Source of the DNA: Bacteroidota bacterium
Lineage (GTDB): Bacteria > Bacteroidota > Bacteroidia > Flavobacteriales > Flavobacteriaceae
Assembly: GCA_949487855.1 (NCBI GenBank)
Contig: CATAMV010000117.1
Location: 1 to 36,545, forward strand
Reading direction: 5' to 3'
Length of the DNA stretch: 36,545 nt
A program made the position numbers and the translations under genes. Of this stretch, positions 7,742 to 16,456 are shown piece by piece. The notes below the pieces were generated by a model. That model did no database searches and was not told the origin of the DNA. It saw nothing but the letters and a program-made list of their open reading frames with translations. The stretch's first letter is position 1. Each line of letters starts with the position of its first letter.

Positions 7742-10177
7742 TTATTGCGGGTCAACATCCACAGCCACCTTAACTTGTCTAAACGCCCCTACTTGTGCAA
7801 AGCTGTGGAGCAATGCGCTTAAACGAGATTTTGCAGCCGATTGTGATGCATGAAGTGGAAGTTTGATAAGGGTATGCAAAATATAATAATTACGTTGCCT
7901 TGCCACCAATGGTGCGACGGGTCCGAGCACAGATGAAAAACGTTCCTGGAGTCCTTGTTTGAGCCAGTTACCAGCATCTATTAGCGAAGACATGTTTTTG
8001 TGGCGCAGTTCAATTCGGATTATGCGCATAAAAGGTGGGTAGGAAAATTGTTCACGTTGTTGAATTTGTTGCTCAAAAAAAGAAGTATAATCATAATCTT
8101 GAACAAATTTCAACACAGGGTGACTGGGATGAAATGTTTGTATTAAAACCTTGCTCTTATCGCCTAATCTTCCTGCGCGGCCTGCCACTTGCGTTAGGAC
8201 TTGAAATGCGCGTTCGTGTGCCCTGAAATCTGGAAAATGTAAAAAATTATCAGCAGACAACACCCCAACCAAGGTAACGTGTTCAAAGTCTAACCCTTTT
8301 GTTACCATTTGCGTACCAATCAAAATGTCAATTTCACGATGAGCAAAAGCCGAAATTAGTTTTTGGTGTGCATGTTTCTTACGTGTAGTATCTAAATCCA
8401 TTCGCGCCACACTTGCCGATGGAAACAGTTGCTGTATTTCTTCTTCCAATTGCTGCGTTCCCAAACCATGGGTTTGCGGAGATACGGTTCCGCATGCTGC
8501 ACAAGCAGCAGCATATTGTTCTATATACCCACAGTAATGGCACCTTAATTCGTTATTGACTTGATGATACGTAAGACTCACATCACAGCTTGAGCATTGC
8601 GGGACGTGTGCGCACTGACTGCACTCTACAAATGAAGCATATCCACGCCTATTTTGAAACAACAGCACCTGTTTTTTTGCCAACAATGTTGCTTCAATAG
8701 CTTGTGCGAGTGATTGTGCTAAATGCCCCTTCATTTGCTTTTTTCGATAGGCTTCTGCCAAATCAACAAAATGGATTTCGGGCATTTGCGCATCTTGAAA
8801 ACGTTCTGTGAGCGAAACCAAACCATACTTACCCGTACTGGCATGTTGGTAGGTTTCAATACTAGGAGTTGCCGTTCCTAATACTACTTTTGCTTTATGC
8901 ATATGTGCCAAAACCATAGCAGCATCTCTAGCGTGATAGCGCGGTGCCGCATCGTATTGTTTGTAAGAGGTTTCATGTGACTCGTCCACAATAATTAACC
9001 CCAATTGCTGAAAAGGCAACAAAACCGCTGAACGCGCACCTAATACCAGTCTTGCTTCAACATTATTTTCATTAATTTTATCCCAAGTTTCAGCGCGTTC
9101 CTGTGGGCTATATTTGGAGTGATACACAACCAAATTTTGACCGAAAAAAGTATAAAGTCGCTGCATCAGTTGTGTGGTGAGGCTTATTTCAGGAACCAAA
9201 AACAAAACTTGTTTTCCTAAATTTAATTGCTGACTTATAAGCTGCATATACACTTCCGTCTTTCCTGATCCCGTAACGCCATGAAGGAGTGTAATATCTT
9301 TTGTTTTCCAATGACTCTCAATGGAAATTTTGGCCTTTTCTTGTGGTAGCGACAACGGCAACAACGGATTGTCTTTAGAGGTTTTTGTAGGCAAGCGATC
9401 TACTACACGCTTTTGCTTCACCAAAATTTCGTGCCTTGTTAGTGTTTTTAAAGATGATAAACTAACCGTTTCTAATTTAGAAAACTCCGAAAAAAAAACT
9501 GTCTTTTGCTGTTGCAAAAAAGTGAGCAGCGTTTTATACTGCTTTGGTTTAGATACCAGATCTTCTAAAACTTGCTTGAGCGCGTTATCATTTTTAAGCC
9601 GTGGATGCAACACTACTTCTGTTTGTGTTTTGGGTTGATATTGCGCATAAACTTCCTCTTTTAAAACTGCGTAATTTGCTGCTACCAATTCGTTTAAAAC
9701 AGGAAAAGGGTTTTTAACTTGAATCAGCTGTTGAACGTCAGACAAAGACACGGTGCTATTTGGCTTTACCTGTTGCAGTAGTTTAATTGCATTTTTTGAT
9801 AGTGTTGGCAAAAGGCTTTTCCATTCATGAATGATAATTTCCGTTTCGCTTTCTAGTAACATTACGGAAGGCAGTGCTGTACGAACAACCAACCCCAAGG
9901 GGGTTTGGTAATAAGAGGCTATCCATGTTAAAAACGACAACTGAGTTGGCGAAAGCACAGGGCGGGTATCAATAATACTATCAATTTGTTTTGGTGTGTA
10001 GGCTTTTGGTGCATCTCTATGTACCTTAAAAACGATTGCCGTATGCATTTTTCTTTTTCCAAAAGGTACAACCACTCGCATTCCAGGTAAAAGCACTTGC
10101 GCTTCGGCTGGCGTAATTTCGTACGTAAACGTTTCCTTAAGCGGCAAGGGAAGGATTACATCTAAAAAAAAAGACAT
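7742..10177 (-). CDS. priA: Primosomal replication helicase PriA
   Basis: LLHGVTGSGKTEVYMQLI, VDESHETSYKQ, CSQCAHVPQCSSCDVSLTYH zinc motifs, GTQMVTKGLDFEHVTLVGVL. Confidence 0.96.
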   Translation of the reverse strand: MSFFLDVILPLPLKETFTYEITPAEAQVLLPGMRVVVPFGKRKMHTAIVFKVHRDAPKAYTPKQIDSIIDTRPVLSPTQLSFLTWIASYYQTPLGLVVRTALPSVMLLESETEIIIHEWKSLLPTLSKNAIKLLQQVKPNSTVSLSDVQQLIQVKNPFPVLNELVAANYAVLKEEVYAQYQPKTQTEVVLHPRLKNDNALKQVLEDLVSKPKQYKTLLTFLQQQKTVFFSEFSKLETVSLSSLKTLTRHEILVKQKRVVDRLPTKTSKDNPLLPLSLPQEKAKISIESHWKTKDITLLHGVTGSGKTEVYMQLISQQLNLGKQVLFLVPEISLTTQLMQRLYTFFGQNLVVYHSKYSPQERAETWDKINENNVEARLVLGARSAVLLPFQQLGLIIVDESHETSYKQYDAAPRYHARDAAMVLAHMHKAKVVLGTATPSIETYQHASTGKYGLVSLTERFQDAQMPEIHFVDLAEAYRKKQMKGHLAQSLAQAIEATLLAKKQVLLFQNRRGYASFVECSQCAHVPQCSSCDVSLTYHQVNNELRCHYCGYIEQYAAACAACGTVSPQTHGLGTQQLEEEIQQLFPSASVARMDLDTTRKKHAHQKLISAFAHREIDILIGTQMVTKGLDFEHVTLVGVLSADNFLHFPDFRAHERAFQVLTQVAGRAGRLGDKSKVLIQTFHPSHPVLKFVQDYDYTSFFEQQIQQREQFSYPPFMRIIRIELRHKNMSSLIDAGNWLKQGLQERFSSVLGPVAPLVARQRNYYILHTLIKLPLHASQSAAKSRLSALLHSFAQVGAFRQVKVAVDVDPQ

Positions 10178-11049
10178 TAGCGAGACTGTTTTAGTTTTGC
10201 AATAGAAGCATTGAGTTCAAATCCCAACAACAACACAATTGCATTTAACCAAATATAAAGCATCAAAATAAGGATGGCACCAATGGAGCCGTAGAGTTGG
10301 TTGTATTGGGCAAAATTATCTAGATAAACACCAAAACCAAAAGAGGTTAATGCAAACAAAAAAGTTGTTGCCAATGCACCAGCAGAAAAGAAGCTGGAAA
10401 AGCCGCGATGTGTACCAAAATAAAAGAGAATGGAACTTACCAAGTATGCCATTCCAAAGAAAAAAAACGGTCGAATCCATGGGTTTAACTCAAATCCAAA
10501 ATCGAAGATTTGTGCTACCCAAAGCTCGAAGAATAAATAGCCTGCAATGGAAATTAAAAAAATCAAACCTAAAAGCACACCTACCCCAACAGCATAAACA
10601 TATTGCTTGATAAAATGCCTGCTTAGGCTTACGTGAATAGATTCGCTAAAGCCTCCAAAAATGGCGTTTACACCATTACCCATAAAAAAAATAGAGAGTA
10701 AAAAAGTAGATGAAAGTAAACCGCGCCTTGGCTTAGACTGAATGTCGTACAGTACGCCATTCAAAAAGTCTTGAGCCTCTGTAGGGGCCACCGACAAGAA
10801 AAAAGAGGAAAAGGTATCTTCGATATTGGCAACTGGAAAAAATGGAATTAAGTTTAAAACAAAAATTAAAAAGGGAAATAGCGCCATAAAAAAACTAAAG
10901 GCAATACTACTTGCTCTGGTGGCTAATGTTCCTTTTATAATACCCAAAAAATAAAGCTCAACAATTTGATAAAGTGAAATCGCACCTGAGTCGCCAAATC
11001 GAATACGGCGCATCCAGCCTGTGATATGCTGCATTACTTTTTCAACCAT
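10177..11049 (-). CDS. YihY/virulence factor BrkB family inner-membrane protein
   Basis: Multi-TM protein with TRASSIAFSFFMALFPFLIFVLNLIPFFP and LYGSIGAILILMLYIWLNAIVLLLGFELNA; stop overlaps the priA start by 1 nt. Confidence 0.9.
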   Translation of the reverse strand: MVEKVMQHITGWMRRIRFGDSGAISLYQIVELYFLGIIKGTLATRASSIAFSFFMALFPFLIFVLNLIPFFPVANIEDTFSSFFLSVAPTEAQDFLNGVLYDIQSKPRRGLLSSTFLLSIFFMGNGVNAIFGGFSESIHVSLSRHFIKQYVYAVGVGVLLGLIFLISIAGYLFFELWVAQIFDFGFELNPWIRPFFFFGMAYLVSSILFYFGTHRGFSSFFSAGALATTFLFALTSFGFGVYLDNFAQYNQLYGSIGAILILMLYIWLNAIVLLLGFELNASIAKLKQSR

Positions 11050-11105
11050 TGTGCTAAGTTAACTATTAAAATGGAGGCTTCCATGAGAATTAATACCTTA
11101 GCATT

Positions 11106-11579
11106 GTGAAAATTCAAGTAATCTGTATGGGCAAAACCAATCATGCTGCTTTAGGCAATTGGTTGCCCGAATATCAAAAACGTCTTTTACACTACGTTAT
11201 GTTTGAGTGGTTGGAACTTCCTGAGCTTAAAAACACCAAAAACCTACGAGAAGTCACACAAAAAGAGGAGGAAGGTAAAAGGGTTTTAAAACAACTAAAT
11301 CCGCAAGACACCTTAGTGCTTTTAGATGAAAAAGGAAGTCAATACAGTTCCAAAGGCTTTGCTAACTTTATACAAAAACGCATGAATACTGGAACTAAAA
11401 ATCTGGTTTTTGTTATTGGTGGCCCGTATGGTTTTTCTGCAGAAATATATAAAAGAGCACAGTACAAAATTTCACTTTCATCGATGACTTTTTCTCATCA
11501 AATGGTGCGTATTTTTGTGGTAGAGCAACTCTATCGTGCTTTTTCAATTTTAAAAAACGAACCCTATCATCACGAATGA
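11106..11579 (+). CDS. rlmH: 23S rRNA (pseudouridine1915-N3)-methyltransferase RlmH
   Basis: MKIQVICMGKT, LVLLDEKGSQYSSKGFA, FVIGGPYGFSAEIYKRAQYKISLSSMTFSHQMVRIFVVEQLYRAFSI; GTG start. Confidence 0.96.
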   Translation: MKIQVICMGKTNHAALGNWLPEYQKRLLHYVMFEWLELPELKNTKNLREVTQKEEEGKRVLKQLNPQDTLVLLDEKGSQYSSKGFANFIQKRMNTGTKNLVFVIGGPYGFSAEIYKRAQYKISLSSMTFSHQMVRIFVVEQLYRAFSILKNEPYHHE

Positions 11580-12154
11580 AAAAACTCATTTTTGCCACAC
11601 ACAATCAAAACAAAATTCAGGAAGTAAAAGCTGTTTTTAAGGGCTTTTCGGTCGTAAGTTTAGCTGATTTAGAGTACCATCAAGATATCGCCGAAACCGA
11701 AAAAACCTTTGTGGGAAATGCATTAGTAAAAGCTAGACACGTTTTTGAGTTATTTAAATTACCTGTGTTTGCTGACGACAGCGGTTTGGAAGTCTTTGCA
11801 CTAGATGGCGCTCCTGGAATATATTCGGCTCGTTATGCTGGAGAAGAAAAAAATCATACCAAAAACAACGACAAATTATTAGATGCTTTAGCAAACGAAA
11901 CGAATAGGGTAGCACAATTTAAGACGGTGATTGCCTATAAAGACGCAAACACAGAAATAACTTTTGAAGGGATTGTCAAGGGAGTTATTGCCAAAAAAAC
12001 GTTGGGATCTGGTGGTTTTGGATATGACCCGGTATTTATTCCCGAAGGCTTCGACAAAACTTTTGGTGAACTTCCCAAAGAAATAAAATTACATCTTAGT
12101 CATCGCAGTCTTGCTGTTGGGAAACTGCACCATTATTTAAATTCCATAACATAA
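11576..12154 (+). CDS. rdgB: Non-canonical purine NTP pyrophosphatase, RdgB/HAM1 family
   Basis: KKLIFATHNQNKIQEVKAVF, VFADDSGLEVFALDGAPGIYSARYAG, GSGGFGYDPVFIPEG, LSHRSLAVGKL. Confidence 0.94.
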   Translation: MKKLIFATHNQNKIQEVKAVFKGFSVVSLADLEYHQDIAETEKTFVGNALVKARHVFELFKLPVFADDSGLEVFALDGAPGIYSARYAGEEKNHTKNNDKLLDALANETNRVAQFKTVIAYKDANTEITFEGIVKGVIAKKTLGSGGFGYDPVFIPEGFDKTFGELPKEIKLHLSHRSLAVGKLHHYLNSIT

Positions 12155-12215
12155 TGTTAATTTTAGGGCAAAAGATTGCAGACAAAAACGGAATGCACGT
12201 AGTTTGTAGTATCAT

Positions 12216-12968
12216 ATGATGAAACGTTTTACGCTTTGTTTTTTATTGTTAGGTTGTTCCGTAGTTTTCGGGCAAGAAGTTATTGGATTTGTTGAACGAT
12301 CTGCTGACCAAAAGCCCATCCCTACTGTACATATTATCAATCTCAATAAAGTAACCATGTCAATTACAGATAAAAAAGGGAGGTTTGAAATTGATGCAGA
12401 AGTTAACGACACACTCTACTTTTCGTATTTGGGCTATAAGTCCATTAAAGTACGTGTTTCAAACGACCTCATCAAATACCCAAATACTAGATTTCAACTC
12501 ACCGAATTGGCATTGGCACTAGAGGAAGTAGTGGTTAGACCCTATCAGTTAACAGGCTATTTAGATATTGATGCGCGGAACATACCAATAAACAGAACGC
12601 GCCGTTACAGCATACCTGGGCTTCCGTCTGGTGGGTATGAAGGAGGTAGTAGAGCTCCCTTGGGCGAAATTCGAATACTACAAGCTATTTCTAATCCTGC
12701 TGATTTTTTGTACAATATTTTTGGACGTAAACCACAACAATTACGCAAGCTTAAAAAAGCACGAGCAAATAATGAACTCCGTGATTTGTTAGCTGTGAAA
12801 TACGATCGAAAAACACTAGAAGAACTTCTTCAGATCGAACGAATAGATATAGACGAAATTCTTCGCAAATGTAATTTTTCTGATAGTTTTATAAAGGATG
12901 CCAACGACTTACAAATTTTAGAAGCTATAAGTGGATGTTACGAAGAATACAAGGTACTTAATCGTTAG
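12216..12968 (+). CDS. Secreted carboxypeptidase-like regulatory domain protein (beta-sandwich plus alpha C-terminal part), unknown function
   Basis: Signal peptide then VIGFVERSADQKPIPTVHIINLNKVTMSITDKKGRFEIDAEVNDTLYFSYLGYKSIKVRV, resembling CarbopepD_reg-type domains. Confidence 0.8.
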   Translation: MMKRFTLCFLLLGCSVVFGQEVIGFVERSADQKPIPTVHIINLNKVTMSITDKKGRFEIDAEVNDTLYFSYLGYKSIKVRVSNDLIKYPNTRFQLTELALALEEVVVRPYQLTGYLDIDARNIPINRTRRYSIPGLPSGGYEGGSRAPLGEIRILQAISNPADFLYNIFGRKPQQLRKLKKARANNELRDLLAVKYDRKTLEELLQIERIDIDEILRKCNFSDSFIKDANDLQILEAISGCYEEYKVLNR

Positions 12969-12983
12969 AAAAGCGAAATTCTC

Positions 12984-12991
12984 TACATTTG
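12984..12991 (+). promoter_or_regulatory. Putative -7 promoter box TACATTTG for purB
   Basis: Matches TAnnTTTG 15 nt before the ATG; -33 element not convincing. Confidence 0.4.
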
Positions 12992-13005
12992 CATTTTGAA
13001 AACAT

Positions 13006-14349
13006 ATGCTACTAAATAAACTAAGCGCAATCTCACCTATTGATGGCCGTTATCGCGCAAAAACCAAATCCTTAAGTCCCTATTTTTCTGAGTTTGGATT
13101 AATTCAATACCGCGTTCGTGTCGAGGTGGAATATTTTATTGCGCTTTGTGAACTTCCGCTTCCGCAACTTGTAGATTTCCCAACATCGCTGTTTGAAGAG
13201 TTGCGAAGCGTTTACCATCATTTTAATTTAGATCAAGCACAAACCATAAAAGACATTGAAAAGGTGACCAATCACGATGTCAAAGCTGTTGAGTATTTTC
13301 TAAAACAAGTCTTTGATGACCTAAACATTGGTACTTTTAAGGAATTTATTCATTTTGGATTGACCTCGCAAGATGTAAATAACACCGCCATTCCACTATC
13401 TATAAAAGAGGCTACTGAAAGAATTTACTTTAAAGAAGTGGGGCAAGTATTAGATGCTTTAGACAGGCTTATTTCCCAGTGTGCTAATATCTCTATGCTA
13501 GCGCGAACGCATGGTCAGCCTGCATCTCCAACAAGATTAGACAAGGAGCTTTCGGTTTTCAAAACGCGTATTGAAGAACAAATCACATTATTAAAGCAAG
13601 TTCCAATGGCTGCAAAATTTGGTGGTGCTACTGGAAACTACAATGCTCATGTTGCTGCTTACCCAGATATAGACTGGAAAGCTTTTGGAACCGCGTTTGT
13701 AGAAAAAAAATTGGGCTTAAAACACTCCTTCCCAACCACGCAAATTGAACATTACGATCATTACGCTGCATTTTGCGATGCACAAAGACGCATCAACACC
13801 ATTTTAATTGATTTTGCTCGAGATATCTGGACGTATATTTCGATGGATTATTTTAAGCAACAAATCAAAGAAGGCGAAGTAGGTTCCTCGGCAATGCCAC
13901 ACAAGGTCAATCCCATTGATTTTGAAAATGCAGAGGGAAACTTAGGTATTGCTAATGCATTACTCTCGCATTTGGCTGAGAAATTACCTATTTCAAGACT
14001 GCAGCGTGACTTAACAGATAGTACTGTACTTCGTAACGCAGGTATGCCGATGGCACACATGCTTATTAGTTTTGCATCTCTGACCAAAGGGATGGGGAAA
14101 CTTTTGGTAAACAAAGAAAAAATTCAACACGACTTAGACCAAAATTGGGCAGTACTTGCGGAGGCAATTCAAACGATTTTACGTCGCGAGGGCTATCCAA
14201 AACCTTATGAAGCGTTAAAGGCACTTACACGCACGAACACCCATATAGATGAAGCAGCTATTCGAGCATTTACAGAAACATTGGATGTGTCGGATGCTAT
14301 AAAAGCAGAATTGCGTGCTTTGCGCCCTGAAAATTTTACGGGTATTTAA
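13006..14349 (+). CDS. purB: Adenylosuccinate lyase
   Basis: LSAISPIDGRYRAKTKSLSPYFSEF, HFGLTSQDVNNTA, RTHGQPASPTRLDKE, GSSAMPHKVNPIDFENAEGN. Confidence 0.96.
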   Translation: MLLNKLSAISPIDGRYRAKTKSLSPYFSEFGLIQYRVRVEVEYFIALCELPLPQLVDFPTSLFEELRSVYHHFNLDQAQTIKDIEKVTNHDVKAVEYFLKQVFDDLNIGTFKEFIHFGLTSQDVNNTAIPLSIKEATERIYFKEVGQVLDALDRLISQCANISMLARTHGQPASPTRLDKELSVFKTRIEEQITLLKQVPMAAKFGGATGNYNAHVAAYPDIDWKAFGTAFVEKKLGLKHSFPTTQIEHYDHYAAFCDAQRRINTILIDFARDIWTYISMDYFKQQIKEGEVGSSAMPHKVNPIDFENAEGNLGIANALLSHLAEKLPISRLQRDLTDSTVLRNAGMPMAHMLISFASLTKGMGKLLVNKEKIQHDLDQNWAVLAEAIQTILRREGYPKPYEALKALTRTNTHIDEAAIRAFTETLDVSDAIKAELRALRPENFTGI

Positions 14350-14876
14350 AACATACCGCTTAACATTTTTGCAGCGTTTTCTATTCCATTACCACGCTGA
14401 ATGACATTTGCCAAAAGCATTGCTTTTTCTACTTGCATATCCCGTCCAATGAGGCGTGCCAACACAAAGCCTTCACCTGCAGCGCCAAAAAACACAAGTT
14501 CATCAGGGTTTTCAACGGTTCCTTCCAGAACAAGCTTACCTGAGTATTGCCTGTCGTTCATAACCAAAAGTGGCTCGAAGGTTTTTGCGTCAATAATGGA
14601 ACGTACCATGGCTAATTCTTCAGGGAGTAAATCGGCATTAGCTGGAGTTTTTCTAAATAACAACACATTGACTTTTTGAAATGAGTTGAGTGCATCCTGT
14701 TCTTCTGCTGAAAGTGTACTATTATCAATACCCAAAATAGAGGTTGGTATATCAATGACCAAAAAATTTGGATCTTCAGTTTTAGAAACATAGTATTCTT
14801 GAATGCTAGGCGTGGTGGAGCAACCCACCAACGCCAAAGCAAGGATATAAAACCAAAAATTATTCATCTTCTTCAT
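14346..14876 (-). CDS. DUF4252-family lipoprotein
   Basis: Lipobox-like LALALVGCSTT; body pattern (FEPLLVMNDR...VFFGAAGEGFVLARLIGRDM) similar to the DUF4252 type; next to another DUF4252-like gene. Confidence 0.65.
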   Translation of the reverse strand: MKKMNNFWFYILALALVGCSTTPSIQEYYVSKTEDPNFLVIDIPTSILGIDNSTLSAEEQDALNSFQKVNVLLFRKTPANADLLPEELAMVRSIIDAKTFEPLLVMNDRQYSGKLVLEGTVENPDELVFFGAAGEGFVLARLIGRDMQVEKAMLLANVIQRGNGIENAAKMLSGMF

Positions 14877-15411
14877 TTAATTTACCCAATTGTTGTCCTC
14901 CGGGTAGGTTCATTTGGTTAACAAGTTTGGATATTTGTGTCAAATCAATATCGCCGCTTAAATAGAGAAGAACGGTCTCAGGTTTGCGATCACCCAAATT
15001 GATTTGCTTGGGGTTTATATCGGTTACAAACATCAACAGCTCTTTGACTAAATCTTCATTTCTTCCAGATTTAACATAAAAATTTACATAGGCTTGTTCA
15101 TCGCGCACACGCATCAATTCTTCCATTTTGGAAACCTTAATGTGCTTGTCAACCCAATGCTTCATCTCACTGGAGATCTCATTGCTTTCGGTGGTAATTA
15201 CCTTAAAGGATTCTATTTCTTTCACTAAGGCAATAAACTGATCAGCCTCTGGGTCATTGGTTTCAATACTGAGTTTCGCCAGCATTTGAAACATTTTAGG
15301 ACTTATGGAAAAGTAGCTAACACTATCGTCATATTCGTATTTTTCAAATACGTCTTGCCCCCAACTTAGCGAGATGGTTAACAAGGCAATTAAAATAATT
15401 TTCTTTTTCAT
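14860..15411 (-). CDS. DUF4252-family secreted protein
   Basis: MKKKIILIALLTISLSWGQDVFEKYEYDDSVSYFSISPKMFQMLAKLS...VNFYVKSGRNEDLVKELLMFVTD; DUF4252-like pattern; operonic with an ECF sigma factor. Confidence 0.75.
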   Translation of the reverse strand: MKKKIILIALLTISLSWGQDVFEKYEYDDSVSYFSISPKMFQMLAKLSIETNDPEADQFIALVKEIESFKVITTESNEISSEMKHWVDKHIKVSKMEELMRVRDEQAYVNFYVKSGRNEDLVKELLMFVTDINPKQINLGDRKPETVLLYLSGDIDLTQISKLVNQMNLPGGQQLGKLNEEDE

Positions 15412-15412
15412 T

Positions 15413-15844
15413 TTATTCTGTTTTTAGGTATTTATTAGTAGTTTGATTAAAAGTCTCAATGTGTGCAACACCCTGCATTCCTTTGTTTAGTTGTGTTGCA
15501 ACGAGATACATATTCGTCTTAAATTCTTCAAAAGCGATTTCTTCTGGTGATGGCTGCGTTGTTACAACGGTTTGCTGCAGTATAAAAACACCTGCTATTG
15601 CAGCAGCAGCTACAGCTGCTACACGTATAAATTGCACTTTTGTTGATTTTAATTTTGGTTTAAAATTTACTGAGAAACGCTCCTCACGTTGTTGGGCTAT
15701 GGCAGTAAAATACGGCTTATAGTGCACCAAAGATTTGTCCACGTTTGGCTGAGAAAAATAAGCATAGAGGGCTTGTTCTTCTGCCAGTGTGGCACTGCTT
15801 TCAAGATAGCGTTCTAAATGTTTATGAACCTGTTTCAATTCCAT
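15413..15844 (-). CDS. Single-TM hypothetical protein, putative anti-sigma factor
   Basis: Cytoplasmic N-terminal helical region (VHKHLERYLESSATLAEEQALYAYFSQ) followed by one TM segment (VAAVAAAAIAGVFILQQTV); start overlaps the sigma factor 3' end by 23 nt. Confidence 0.65.
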   Translation of the reverse strand: MELKQVHKHLERYLESSATLAEEQALYAYFSQPNVDKSLVHYKPYFTAIAQQREERFSVNFKPKLKSTKVQFIRVAAVAAAAIAGVFILQQTVVTTQPSPEEIAFEEFKTNMYLVATQLNKGMQGVAHIETFNQTTNKYLKTE

Positions 15845-16376
15845 GCTGATGTGCTTTGATGAGTTTATTTCGTATTGTTTTTCTAGCGCGTGACAATGCT
15901 ACTCGAACAGCGCCTTCTGAAAGTTCTGTTATTTGGGCAATGGTTTCCAAATCGTATTGTTCCACATCTCGAAGTTGAAGAACCAATTTTTGTTGCTCGG
16001 GCAATGCCTCTATAAAATCAAAAACTTGCGATACACTGTCGCGATCTTCGATTTGCTGATCTAAAGAGGATGTGGCCTTATCGTGCTTAAAATGAACCAA
16101 ACGCAACTGCGCTGCATGTTTAGACTTTAATCTATCTAAACAATAGTTTTTAGTCATCGTCATGGCATACCCCTCAAGGTTTGATATTGTTGTTAGTGAA
16201 TTCATATTTTTCCACAATTTTGCAAAAACTTCTTGCACTGCATCTTCGGCTTCTTCTGTGGATGTGAGCAATCTTTTTGCCAAACGAAACATGCTGTCTT
16301 GCACTGCTAAAATTCGTTTTAAAAATACTTCCTTATCCATTTGTTCAGTCAAAGATTCATTGGGTGTTTGTTTCAC
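15822..16376 (-). CDS. ECF-type RNA polymerase sigma factor
   Basis: Sigma-70 region 2 (FRLAKRLLTSTEEAEDAVQEVFAKLWKN...TKNYCLDRLKSK) and region 4 (LPEQQKLVLQLRDVEQYDLETIAQITELSEGAVRVALSRARKTIRNKL). Confidence 0.92.
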   Translation of the reverse strand: MKQTPNESLTEQMDKEVFLKRILAVQDSMFRLAKRLLTSTEEAEDAVQEVFAKLWKNMNSLTTISNLEGYAMTMTKNYCLDRLKSKHAAQLRLVHFKHDKATSSLDQQIEDRDSVSQVFDFIEALPEQQKLVLQLRDVEQYDLETIAQITELSEGAVRVALSRARKTIRNKLIKAHQHGIETGS

Positions 16377-16456
16377 TAACGATTATACGGGTTGCTTGTT
16401 ACACTCCATGACAACTATATTTTTGTACTTTAGCATAGTGTCTTAAAATCAAACCT

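Noticed and set aside
9321-9638. Plus-strand ORFs antisense to priA (9321..9638, 8035..8226)
   Set aside because: Shadow ORFs within the conserved PriA coding sequence; no independent support.
10350-10610. 86-aa ORF antisense to the YihY gene
   Set aside because: Shadow of a clear multi-TM membrane protein gene; no independent start or domain signal.
14346-16376. Possibility that the small genes next to the ECF sigma factor are a defence or toxin-antitoxin cassette
   Set aside because: Exported DUF4252-like proteins and an anti-sigma-like TM protein fit envelope signalling; no nuclease, NTPase or toxin motif seen.
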